Of a DNA stretch of 64,000 bases, positions 34,305 through 43,921 are shown piece by piece (position 1 is the first letter of the stretch; every line of letters starts with the position of its first letter). Origin of the DNA: Vreelandella sulfidaeris (GTDB lineage: Bacteria > Pseudomonadota > Gammaproteobacteria > Pseudomonadales > Halomonadaceae); assembly GCA_007182875.1 (NCBI GenBank), contig AP019514.1, forward strand, positions 1,302,001 through 1,366,000. The letters are read 5' to 3'. The translations under genes and the position numbers were made by a program. The notes beneath the pieces were generated by a model. That model saw only the letters and a list, made by a program, of their open reading frames with translations. It made no database searches and was not told where the DNA came from.

Positions 34305-35923
34305 GTGAAAATACGTACAAAGATTTGGATGTTGCCCCTCAGTGCTGCAGTTATTTTGCTGGTGGGTATTAGTTTTAACTATTTTGTGGGTAGCAATACT
34401 TCTTCGGCCATCGAGCGCCTTAGGGATATCGATAACCCCTACATGCTTGAAATTAACCAAATTGACAGAGAATTAGAGGCTTTTCGTAATCAAATACAAG
34501 CAGCCGCAGCGGAAGGCGACATTGATGCCCTAGATAGTGTCGAAGCTCTAAATGAGCGGGTCTTTAGTCGTATTCAGAATATTGCTGAGATTCCCGGTAA
34601 GGAAAGCATTGCCGCCGAGTTAGAAACGACTTATGACACTTATCAGTCAGCTGCACTTGGGGCTACCCGTGCCATGCTGGGAGTAGGCGAACTTGGCAAT
34701 CAAATAACGCAAATGCAAGCTTCTCAAGCCAGTCTGACTGAGCTAGTAGATATGGAGATGGCCAATGCCCTGCAGTCTACGCTTGACCGCCAGGAAAGAG
34801 CCAACCACGGTGTTACAACTTCGCTTTTAGTCAATTTGCTGACTGGCTTGGCTGTACTTACTGTGCTTGGCGTGTCCTCCTATTTTGTAGTCAATGCTGT
34901 CTGGCGTGAGCTAGGCGACGAACCTGAAAACCTGCGTAAGGCAATGAAGCGAGTTTCTGCAGGCGATCTAAGAACTGAGTTTACTGTTAGCAATAGCGCA
35001 AAGATTCGTTGAACATGAGCGTGCAGCAAATGGTTCTGACCCTGCGTGACATGATTGGACAGATACGGGAGTCAACTGAGTCAATTAGCTTAGCCTCATC
35101 TGAAATCGCTTCAGGAAATCATGACCTAAGCTCCCGCACCGACACGACCGCTGGTCATCTTCAGCGAACCGCAGCCGCTACGGAAGAATTGACCGTAACG
35201 GTAGGGCAAACTGCCGATTCAGCTCGTCATGCAGATCAGTTAGCCTCATCTGCTGCTAATGCCGCAGCTCGGGGAGGTGATATTGTAGAGCAGGTAGTTG
35301 TCAACATGAGCGAGATTGAACAATCATCTAAAAAAGATCACTGAAATTATCGGTGTCATCGATTCCATTGCCTTTCAAACCAATATCCTCGCGCTTAATG
35401 CATCGGTAGAAGCTGCCCGAGCCGGTGAGCAAGGACGAGGCTTTGCAGTCGTCGCAAGTGAGGTCCAGCTACTGGCTCGCCGAAGTGCAGAAGCAGCCAA
35501 TCAAATTAAAACACTCATCGGTACATCGAGTGAAAAAGTAGCCAGTGGAACCAAGCTGGTAGAAGACGCTGGTGAAGCAATGGATGAAATTGTAAAGGTG
35601 TACAGCAAGTTACCGACATTATTGGAGAGATTAGTGCTGCGACAAGTGAGCAATCATCTGGGCTAGCCTCTATCAATGTTTCGGTTGCTGAGTTGGACGA
35701 CATGACCCAGCAAAACTCAGCTTTGGTACAAGAATCTGCTGCCGCTGCCGCAAGCCTCAGTGGCCAAGCAGAAATGCTCTCTCAGGTTGTATCTGCATTT
35801 CGTTTGGCTCGTGGTGAGAGTAACCTGTCGCATTCATCATCTTCGAAAGAACTCTCAAAGGAAGTTGACGGTTATCACTACCAGAGTTCTCCGAAAAGCC
35901 TAGCTGCCCCAAGCGTAGTTTAA
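34305..35923 (+). CDS. Methyl-accepting chemotaxis protein, frame broken three times
   Basis: GTG start ([20 protein letters not shown]), first membrane segment at once, periplasmic helical domain, second membrane segment ([20 protein letters not shown]), HAMP ([16 protein letters not shown]) and signalling domain with [20 protein letters not shown]. Breaks are near 35000, 35330 and 35600. It ends [11 protein letters not shown] without a CheR-tether pentapeptide, unlike the receptor at 19.8 kb. The porin, binding protein and receptor lie in the same direction and may work together in sensing a small anion or electron-acceptor state; that is inference. Confidence 0.85.
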
Positions 35924-35932
35924 AACGTCACG

Positions 35933-35970
35933 AAGGGGTTTGTATCTTGTCCAAGCAAACCCTTTCTTTG
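35933..35970 (+). terminator. Probable terminator after the chemoreceptor
   Basis: AAGGGGTTTG, 13-base loop, CAAACCCTTT followed by CTTTG. One mismatch in a 10-bp stem with a short T-rich end. Confidence 0.65.
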
Positions 35971-36289
35971 ACTGAACCTTTACGATGATTTATGTAGGTC
36001 CCAGCCTCTGCTTTGTGATGTAGCTAAAGTAATACTCGCATGGGGGTATGACTTGCCACGCACATGAAATGTTTCTGCTCGTGAATTTCCTACCAAAAGG
36101 ACTCACATATCCCCGCTTCCTATTCTAGTGATTGGCTTCCTAGAAAGGAGTTTGCACGCTATCTCCTATGTGTTTCTCGGTATTGTTACTAACATTTGTT
36201 AAGTATAATTGCAAAATGCTACCTTTAACCTACCGAAAATATAGCTGGCAGTTTCGCAGGCTGACAGCACAGCAGCAGGAACAGTTATC
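35971..36289. other. Gap before the second diguanylate cyclase
   Basis: 319 bases with no gene. It is presumably the promoter region of the cyclase. No recognisable operator was found. Confidence 0.4.
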
Positions 36290-37279
36290 ATGGCGTCTTC
36301 GTCGAGTGATAGTTCAGGACTACTGGATATTATTTTGCCGGCGACGGCTCGTCTGTTTGATTATAGTGGTGCAGCCATCTCTCTGTTCGATGACCAAGAC
36401 CGCTTACTTTATGCAAATACCTGCTATTACAACTTAATTTGCTACAAGTGGGGGACGCTCCCAACCTGGCCAGATATCGTGCGTGACAACTACGCTAGGG
36501 GGCAGGGACTGATTGCTGATACAGATGATATTGAACTGTGGATTCAGACGGTGTTAGCTAAGCGTCGTACGCAAACCTACCGCCAGTTTGAAATCGACGC
36601 ATGGGATGGTCGTTGGCTGTTGATGACGGAAACATGGATTCCAGATGTTGGCCTTCTTGGTATCGGTGTCGATATTACTCTGGCAAAGAATATTACTACT
36701 ACTTTAAAACAAGAATACCAGAATGCCTTAGTCAGGGCGGAAACCGACCAGCTTACGGATTTAGGTAATCGCCGAGCCTTAGAAAGCTTGCGAAAATTTT
36801 TGTTGAGTAAGGAGCCACGTCTTCAGGTAACAGCATTAATGATCGATATTGATCAGTTCAAACCCTACAACGATACCTTGGGGCACTTGCAAGGAGATCA
36901 GTGTTTACAGCAGGTGGCAGGGGTGATTCGAGGCAGTATCAAAATGAGCGAGAGCTACCCTATAAGGCTAGGCGGTGACGAATTCCTGGTTCTGATACTG
37001 GATGCTCCACTGTCAATAGCTCAGCAGCTGGCGCAGAGAATCAAAAATAGAATGCGTATAAGTGCTATCACCCACCCTGCGACAGGGTCTGGGCTGGTTA
37101 CCCTCAGTATGGGCCTTGCTAGTCGAGAAATTGCTGATTCAACATGTTTTACATCGCTTCTTAAGGCTGCTGACGACGCGCTCTATCAAGCTAAACGTAA
37201 CGGGCGTGACTGCATCACCAGCCCGATGGAAACTTCTGGAAGTCAGCACCCATTAAATAGTCATTTAGAAGCTCCCTAA
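36290..37279 (+). CDS. Diguanylate cyclase with N-terminal PAS-like domain
   Basis: 329 residues, intact. Residues ~10-130 form a PAS-like sensor (AISLFDDQDRLLYANTCYYN, then TETWIPDVGLLGIGVDITL). GGDEF follows with TDQLTDLGNRRALESL, MIDIDQFKPYNDTLGHLQGD and the catalytic RLGGDEFLVLIL. No RxxD inhibitory site lies five residues before it (SESYP-IRL there), so feedback inhibition may be weak. There are no membrane segments, so it is probably cytoplasmic. It follows the chemoreceptor in the same direction but after a terminator. Confidence 0.92.
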   Translation: MASSSSDSSGLLDIILPATARLFDYSGAAISLFDDQDRLLYANTCYYNLICYKWGTLPTWPDIVRDNYARGQGLIADTDDIELWIQTVLAKRRTQTYRQFEIDAWDGRWLLMTETWIPDVGLLGIGVDITLAKNITTTLKQEYQNALVRAETDQLTDLGNRRALESLRKFLLSKEPRLQVTALMIDIDQFKPYNDTLGHLQGDQCLQQVAGVIRGSIKMSESYPIRLGGDEFLVLILDAPLSIAQQLAQRIKNRMRISAITHPATGSGLVTLSMGLASREIADSTCFTSLLKAADDALYQAKRNGRDCITSPMETSGSQHPLNSHLEAP

Positions 37280-37475
37280 ATTTACTAATAAACGAACAGG
37301 TAGAGGGATATATAAAAATAAAACGTTCGAATACTACGATACTGTGTCTGCTCTGGATAAGCTTATCCTGGACGGCGACCATTCACGTAAGATTAGTATG
37401 AATCTAGTAACAATCCGGTCCTTTTTCATCCAGCCAAGCTAAGCCGCTACCGCCATGCAGACGAGTCTGACTACG

Positions 37476-38012
37476 TCATTCGCTCTCGGATAACCCGACG
37501 TCTTCCTGGCGATGGTTCTGAAGCATCCCAAGGTGCTTACGCAAGGCTTCATAAGTGACCTTGAGATGGTTTGCTCGCTCGGCGTCCTCAAGACTTTCAG
37601 GGGGTATTTCCTGCAGTAAATCCAATGCCTGACGATGGACATTCATTTGATAATCAAGAAACTGGCGATCGAACTCGGCGCCGTCCTGAGACTGTAGAGC
37701 TTCGTAGGCCTGCTGTTGTTCATCGTTGCTATACGCCGCGTCGTCACCACGCTGCCGCTCATCGTGCCCGGCCTCCTGTAACCACTCGTCGAGAAGGTGG
37801 TGATCCACGGCGATTGATTCCGCTAACTCGCTAATCTCTGCGGACTCGGCTTGTTGTTCAGTCAGTGAATTCAGTTCCTGCTGATGCTGGTGAAATTCGC
37901 TGAGTCGGGTTAGGAGAGCTGCGGAATCATCTTCTGTGGTGGCTAGCGTAGCCCCGAGAACACCAGCATACACAGCAAGGACCAAGCACCCCTCTTAAAA
38001 AGTCTTTCTCAT
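37476..38012 (-). CDS. DUF4142-like exported protein, frame broken in the signal peptide
   Basis: ATG 38012 (MRKTF) has AAGGAGA upstream. The signal peptide is one base out of frame near 37990, then LATTEDDSAALLTRLSEFHQ. The mature part is helical and very Glu/Gln/His-rich: SIAVDHHLLDEWLQEAGHDE, then AEFDRQFLDYQMNVHRQALD, matching the two-histidine-pair pattern of DUF4142 (a ferritin-like helical bundle). Function is unknown. It is divergent from napE. Confidence 0.7.
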
Positions 38013-38135
38013 TTCAAGTCTCCTTTCGTCAAATTTGGCAAAATTAAGTTTGGCGCATCGATGAAAAACAGATTTGCCAGCTGCGCCGATGATTCCTAAG
38101 GTAGTACAAGGAGTCGCGTTGGGGTGAGTCTATTT

Positions 38136-38300
38136 ATGGAAAGCACTAACGATAAGAAAGAGAAAAGACGCGAGCTAGCCGTCTTCCTGTTCCTGGCGGG
38201 TATCCTGTTTCCGATCCTGGCGGTGCTGGTGGTATCCGGGTATGGCTTTCTCGTATGGGCCTACCAGATATTTACCGGTCCACCGGGGCCGCCAGGATGA
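38136..38300 (+). CDS. napE: NapE, periplasmic nitrate reductase small membrane protein
   Basis: MESTNDKKEKRRELAVFLFL, then one membrane helix (AGILFPILAVLVVSGYGFLVW), ending TGPPGPPG; 54 residues as usual. It is the first gene of napEFDABC and 12 bases before napF. Its exact role is unknown. Confidence 0.9.
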   Translation: MESTNDKKEKRRELAVFLFLAGILFPILAVLVVSGYGFLVWAYQIFTGPPGPPG

Positions 38301-38311
38301 CAGGAGGAGCC

Positions 38312-38821
38312 ATGGCGAATCCATCCAAGCAGGTATCGGTTGATCATTCGCGGCGAGCTTTGCTATTTGGCTACCGTGGGCGTCATGCCCCGCTGCGCCC
38401 ACCCTGGTCCCAGCACGAGTCGCACTTCACGGCGCGTTGCACCCAATGTGATGACTGCGTGCGAGCCTGTGAAACCGGCATCATCGTACGTGGTGATGGC
38501 GGCTATCCCGAAGTTGATTTCAACCGAGGCGAATGCACTTTCTGCGGTGCCTGCGAGCAAATCTGCGTCGAAGGCGCTTTCCTTGATGCCAACCAAGAAC
38601 CTCCCTGGGATTACGTCGCTAAGATCGGCGACGGGTGCTTGGCCCTACAAGGTGTCTACTGCCGTAACTGCGGGGAGAGCTGCGAGGCAGAGGCGATTCG
38701 CTTTCATTTTAATATGCACCGGGTACCCGAACCCACGGTGGGAACGGATGCTTGCACCGGCTGCGGAGCTTGCGTCGAGAACTGTCCTACCCAGGCCGTA
38801 ACGGTGAGACAACAAATCTAA
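38312..38821 (+). CDS. napF: NapF, ferredoxin-type maturation protein
   Basis: A cytoplasmic Fe-S protein that helps load NapA's cluster. ATG 38312 follows AGGAGG. The cysteine motifs are CTQCDDCVRACETG, CTFCGACEQICVEG, a variant CRNCGESCEAE and CTGCGACVENCPT. Intact at 169 residues. Confidence 0.93.
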   Translation: MANPSKQVSVDHSRRALLFGYRGRHAPLRPPWSQHESHFTARCTQCDDCVRACETGIIVRGDGGYPEVDFNRGECTFCGACEQICVEGAFLDANQEPPWDYVAKIGDGCLALQGVYCRNCGESCEAEAIRFHFNMHRVPEPTVGTDACTGCGACVENCPTQAVTVRQQI

Positions 38822-38871
38822 TAAGACTGACAAGTAAGCCAAGCACACAACCCAGTACGCAAGGATGGATT

Positions 38872-39195
38872 ATGAATGATAACAATATACATATCTCCAG
38901 CCTGCTGGTGCAGCTACAACCAGAGCGGATAGAGACGATAAGCGAGCGCTGCTTAGCTTTCGACCAAGCGGAAATCCACGCCACCGACCCGTGCGGCAAA
39001 ATGATACTGGTGCTTGAGACGCCCGGACAGCAGGAAATCCTAGAGTTTATCGACTGGTTGCAGAGCGAGAAGGGAGTACTTTCGGTTAGCTTGGTCTACC
39101 ACCATGTGGAGAGCGCGCAGGAATTGGAGCAAGAGATCGACGCTGGTGAACCAGCCAGCGATATACCGACCGTCCAAATAATGGAAGCCACATAA
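38872..39195 (+). CDS. napD: NapD, chaperone for NapA export
   Basis: MNDNNIHISSLLVQLQPERI, a short ferredoxin-fold protein that binds the NapA Tat signal peptide and delays export until the cofactor is in. 107 residues, with family features (DPCGKMILVLE, FIDWLQSEKGVLSVSLVYHH). It starts 51 bases after napF and ends 19 bases before napA. Confidence 0.92.
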   Translation: MNDNNIHISSLLVQLQPERIETISERCLAFDQAEIHATDPCGKMILVLETPGQQEILEFIDWLQSEKGVLSVSLVYHHVESAQELEQEIDAGEPASDIPTVQIMEAT

Positions 39196-39213
39196 AGGAC
39201 AGGGGGAGAAGCC

Positions 39214-41710
39214 ATGAAGCTGACGCGACGTAGTTTCATCAAGAGTTCCGCAGCCGGCACGGCCGCCGCCGCCGCGGGTATCAGTCTGCCCGGCCAGGCG
39301 CAGAATATCATCACCGATGCCAGCCAGACCCAGTTGAAGTGGGCAAAGGCGCCCTGCCGTTTTTGTGGCGTGGGGTGTGGTGTCAATGTGGCGACCCGCG
39401 ACAACCAAGTGGTGGCTACCCACGCTGACATCAACTCGCCTGTCAATCGGGGCGTCAACTGCATCAAGGGCTACTTCCTGTCGAAGATTATGTACGGCGA
39501 GGACCGCCTAACCCAGCCGTTGCTGCGCAAGACCAACGGCCAGTACGACAAGAACGGCGAGTTCACCCCAGTGAGCTGGGACGAGGCATTCGACGTGATG
39601 GCCGACAAGTTCAAGGCGACGATTCGCGACAAAGGCCCTGAGGCGGTGGGCATGTTCGGCTCGGGTCAGTGGACGGTATGGGAAGGCTACGCGGCCAACA
39701 AGTTAATGAAGGCGGGATTTCGCTCCAACAATATCGACCCCAATGCGCGCCACTGCATGGCCTCGGCAGTATTCGGCTTCATGCGTACCTTCGGTATGGA
39801 CGAACCGATGGGCTGCTACGACGATATCGAGGCTGCGGACGCTTTCGTACTATGGGGCTCCAATATGGCGGAGATGCACCCCATTCTATGGACCCGGGTA
39901 ACCGACCGCCGCCTCTCCGCGCCGCACGTGAAAGTGGCGGTGCTCTCCACCTATGAGCATCGCTCCCTTTGAGCTGGCTGATACTCCCATTATCTTCACG
40001 CCCCAGGCCGACTTGGCGGTGCTCAACTATATCGCCCGCTACATCATCGAGAATGATCGGGTTGACTGGGACTTCGTCAACGAACACGTGCGCTTCATGG
40101 AAGGCAATGTCGATATCGGGTATGGCCTGCGCCCCGAGCATCGCCTGGAGCTGGCGGCGGAAAATGCCGAAGATGTTGCCGGCGCGCGTGACATCAACTT
40201 CGAGCGTTACCGGGAATTTCTGCAGCAGTACGATGCTGATTACGTCACCGAGATCTCCGGTGTGCCCAAGCGTCAGCTTGACGAGCTAGCCGAGCTCTAC
40301 GCTGACCCCGAAAGGCGTGTGATGTCGTTCTGGACCATGGGCTTCAACCAGCACACTCGTGGGGTCTGGGCGAACAACATGATCTACAACATTCATCTGC
40401 TCACCGGCAAGATATCGACCCCCGGCAATAGTCCCTTCTCGCTGACCGGCCAACCTTCCGCCTGCGGTACCGCGCGCGAAGTGGGCACGTTCTCGCATCG
40501 CCTGCCGGCTGATATGGTGGTGACCAACGACTATCATCGCCAGTTCGCCGAGGAGGTCTGGCGCGTTCCGGCGGGCACTATCCAGAAGCAGCCCGGCGCC
40601 CATGCGGTGCTACAGAACCGTCAACTCAAAGATGGCGTGATCAACGCCTATTGGGTGCAATGCAATAACAATGTCCAGGCAGCGGCTAATCTCGTTGAGG
40701 AAACCTATCCCGGCTATCGCAACCCGGACAATTTCATCGTGGTATCGGACGCTTATCCCACCGTTACCACCGAGCTTGCCGATCTGATCCTGCCGACTGC
40801 CATGTGGGTGGAGAAAGAGGGGGCTTATGGCAACGCAGAACGGCGCACCCAGTTCTGGCACCAGATGGTCGAGGCGCCGGGCGAGTCCCGCTCCGATCTG
40901 TGGCAGTTGATGGAGTTCTCCAAGCGCTTCCAGATCGAGGAAGTGTGGCCGCAGGAGATGGTCGACGCCAACCCCTGACTTCCGTGGTAAATCGATGTAC
41001 GACGTCCTGTTTCGCAATGGCAACGTTGATGCCTTCGGTCTCGACGACGTCGATCAAGAGTACCCCAACCAAGAGGCGGAGCACTTCGGTTTCTATGTGC
41101 AGAAGGGGCTCTTCGAGGAGTATGCCCAGTTCACCCGTGGCAAGGCCCATGACCTCGCTCCGTTCGATCGTTATCACCAGGAGCGCGGGCTGCGCTGGCC
41201 GGTGGTCGATGGCGAGGAGACTCGCTGGCGCTATAACGGCGAATACGACCCCTATGTCGAGGCGGGACGTGACTTCCAGTTCTACGGTCATGCCGATAAC
41301 CGGGCTGTTGTCTACGCTGTGCCCTATGAACCCCCGGCCGAGTCGCCCGATGACGAGTACCCGCTGTGGCTGGTTACCGGACGGGTGCTTGAGCATTGGC
41401 ACTCCGGTTCGATGACTCGGCGTGTACCCGAGCTGCATCGTGCGTTCCCCCAGGCGGTGGTGTATCTCCATCCGCAGGATGCACGCGAGTTGGGGGTGCG
41501 GCGGGGCAGTGAGGTACGCATCATTAGCCCGCGGGGCGAGATGAATAGCCGCGTTGAGACGCGGGGGCGCAACCGTATGCCGCGTGGCCTTGTGTTTGTG
41601 CCGTGGTTCGATGCCAGCCAGTTAATCAACAAGGTAACGCTGGACGCCACCGACCCCATTTCCAAGCAGACGGACTTCAAAAGTGCGCCTGCCGGATTGA
41701 GCCGGCTTAG
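39214..41710 (+). CDS. napA: NapA, catalytic subunit of periplasmic nitrate reductase, frame broken three times
   Basis: Reduces nitrate to nitrite in the periplasm with a [4Fe-4S] cluster and Mo-bis-MGD. It starts [15 protein letters not shown] with the Tat motif RRSFIK. The cluster motif is CRFCGVGCG with the fourth Cys in VNCIKGYF. The molybdenum-ligand Cys is in [15 protein letters not shown]. Later segments include [20 protein letters not shown] and [18 protein letters not shown]. Frame breaks lie near 39965, 40975 and 41680. Restoring one A at the last gives ...KQTDFKKCA and a stop at 41710, the usual NapA end. In raw form it would be in four pieces. Confidence 0.95.
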
Positions 41711-41766
41711 GGAGAGAAGGCTTCGGGGGAGAAGACTTAGGGGAGAAGACTTAGGGGAGAAGAACA

Positions 41767-42268
41767 ATGCGCCACATTACGATTGCTTTAATACTGCTTT
41801 GCTTCAGCATGGGGAGCTTTGCTGCGGAAGGGGGAGCACGATGCGCTGCGCGGCAACGTACCGCTGCTGGAGGAGCGTACGCCGGAGCCCCTTTATCAGG
41901 TCGAGAATAAGGACTTGAGAAGGGCTCGCGCCTATCCGATGCAGCCGCCCACCATCCCGCATAAGATCGACAATTATCAGGTTGATCTTAACGCGAACCG
42001 TTGCATGAGCTGTCATAGCCGGCAACAGGTAGCTCAAAGCCAAGCGCCTATGGTCAGTGTCACCCACTATATGGATCGTGAGGGCAACTTCCTGGCCGAG
42101 CTGTCGCCTAGACGCTATTTCTGTAGCCAATGCCACGCACCACAGACGGATGCGCCGCTGGCGGTCGAGAACGATTTTGTCGATATTGTTGAAATCCTTC
42201 GTCAGCAGGGCGGAGCGCAAGAGCGGGGGCTGAGGAATGATCAAACGTATCAAGAAGCTACTCAGTGA
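41767..42268 (+). CDS. napB: NapB, diheme cytochrome c subunit, one frame break
   Basis: The small electron-transfer partner of NapA. It starts [20 protein letters not shown] (signal peptide). The frame changes near 41830, then [20 protein letters not shown]. Heme motifs are CMSCH and CSQCH. It overlaps napC by 32 bases. The gap between napA and napB holds a GA-rich short tandem repeat (GGGGAGAAGACTTA, 41727-41762). Confidence 0.92.
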
Positions 42269-42863
42269 GTTCTGGCGCATCTTTAATTCGCCCAGCGGCT
42301 ATTTGAGCCTTGGGTTTCTCACCGTTGGGGGATTTATCGGTGGCGTGCTGTTCTGGGGTGGGTTCAATACCGCCATGGAAGCGACCAATACCGAAAAGTT
42401 TTGCATCAGCTGTCACGAGATGCGCGCTAACGTCTATGAAGAGATCCAGCCGACCATCCATTTTACCAACCGCTCCGGGGTACGGGCAGTCTGTTCGGAC
42501 TGCCACGTGCCGCATGACTGGACCGACAAGATGGCGCGCAAGATGCAGGCATCGAAGGAGGTCTGGGGCAAGATCTTCGGCACGATCAATACTCGTGAGA
42601 AGTTCCTCGACCACCGTCTGGAAATGGCCTCTCGCGAATGGCGACGTTTCGAGTCCAACGACTCATTGGAGTGCCGTAACTGTCACGACGAGGGAGCCAT
42701 GGACTTTACCCGGCAAAGTACCCGAGCAGCTGAAGCGCATCAGCGCGGGCTGATTGATGGCGACGCTACCTGTATCACCTGCCACAAGGGTATTGCTCAC
42801 GAGCTTCCTGACATGGCTGGCATTGAGGGGTGGGACGGCATCCACGGGCGTATTGGGGATTGA
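42237..42863 (+). CDS. napC: NapC, tetraheme quinol dehydrogenase
   Basis: Membrane-anchored NapC/NirT cytochrome that passes electrons from the quinol pool to NapAB. 208 residues, intact. There is one N-terminal membrane helix ([20 protein letters not shown]) and four CxxCH sites (CISCH, CSDCH, CRNCH, CITCH). The start overlaps the end of napB. Confidence 0.95.
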   Translation: MIKRIKKLLSEFWRIFNSPSGYLSLGFLTVGGFIGGVLFWGGFNTAMEATNTEKFCISCHEMRANVYEEIQPTIHFTNRSGVRAVCSDCHVPHDWTDKMARKMQASKEVWGKIFGTINTREKFLDHRLEMASREWRRFESNDSLECRNCHDEGAMDFTRQSTRAAEAHQRGLIDGDATCITCHKGIAHELPDMAGIEGWDGIHGRIGD

Positions 42864-42867
42864 TATC

Positions 42868-43189
42868 ATGAATTATCGCAATGAGTTGAAACTGGTTCTC
42901 GTCGTAACATTCTTCGCGGTTTCGCCGCGCGTTATTTCGGCTGATCAGCCTATGTCGAACGACCAGCTCAATCCCTGATCAGCAAGGCAGTGCTGTGATC
43001 GACAAGATGAACACGAAAGAACCGGCGAAACAGAATGCCGCCATCACTTTTGATGAAGACCTGGAGGAAACCAAGCAGCCTATTCGTCCCGGCCAGATGG
43101 AACAGGAAGAGGCCATAGGAGATGACATTGAAGGTAATGTGAGCGACGCCAGCAATAAAAGTGCTGATGATAAAGAGGAGCCCCGATGA
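42868..43189 (+). CDS. Small exported acidic protein after napC, one frame break
   Basis: It starts MNYRNELKLVLVVTFFAVSP (signal peptide), just after napC. The frame breaks near 42975 and continues DQQGSAVIDKMNTKEPAKQN and then a very acidic tail (DEDLEETK, EQEEAIGDDIEGN). About 106 residues; family not recognised. The position suggests it belongs to the nap transcript. Confidence 0.6.
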
Positions 43190-43265
43190 AGTAGTGGTGG
43201 CTAACAGTGCCCGTTCATACATCGCAAGAGAAGTACCCCCTGAGCGACCGTTTGGCTTTGTTGGT

Positions 43266-43483
43266 CTACATCCGAACCAGTTTGCAGTAATCTATGGCTT
43301 AAATTAGATGCGTATGGGTGGGCCTAGGTGCACCCTGTAAGTCGGCGAGTGTAAGCGCCACCCGCAAAATGCGATGATAGTCTTGGGCGGAGAGTATGAG
43401 CTTTTCAATTACGCCCTCAAACCAGGCATATTCGTCATCAATGAGGTCGCAGGCGGCTTCCAAGACTTTGCCGCTTAACTGGC
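43266..43483 (-). pseudogene. C-terminal fragment of a ComM/YifB Mg-chelatase-like gene
   Basis: Minus-strand reading gives SQLSGKVLEAACDLIDDEYA, WFEGVIEKLILSAQDYHRIL and RVALTLADLQGAPRP, then THLI, a stop in place of Glu, AIDYCKLVRM and stop. The run LSAxxYHRILRVAxTxADL is characteristic of the YifB/ComM C-terminus. No upstream part is present, so this is a relic. Confidence 0.72.
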
Positions 43484-43921
43484 TTTAGCGGCCATTCAAT
43501 TTACCTTTCTTGTAGTATCATTGCCTGCGCTCACGGAACAACCGTGGCGCTTCTACTAAGTTAGCGGAGAACTCGGACAGTGCGTCTAGATCAGTACTCC
43601 GTGATAATCGGTAAAACATTGTGTAGAAGAAAATCAAGAACCACCAAATAGAAAGCTTTCGGATCCTTTTCAATGGAGGCTATGACTTGTAACCAGTTAC
43701 GGATGGCAGAAGTGTAAGACACTCCGTTTAGTTCAGCATTATATCAATAAAGCTTAAATGCCTGCTTGTGAAGCGTTATTGTATATTCAAACACAACAAT
43801 GAAAGCAGAGTTGCTTAGCCTGTGATTTGCCCTAATCACTGAAGTAAAATGTCGTCAACTCTCAGGATTTTAATACGCCGAGCATGGTACTTTACCATTA
43901 CACTGGTAACGAGGCCTTGGC
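43484..43921. other. Gap before the CHASE2 cyclase
   Basis: 438 bases with no recognisable gene. It is A/T-rich with many stops in all frames. The cyclase promoter is presumably near the right end. Confidence 0.4.

Noticed and set aside
39779..41023. Long minus-strand frames under napA
   Set aside because: High-G+C antisense shadows of napA with no ribosome-binding sites or family features.
42237..42268. Frame break at the napB/napC junction
   Set aside because: A 32-base overlap of two intact, family-consistent genes is acceptable; no repair is needed.
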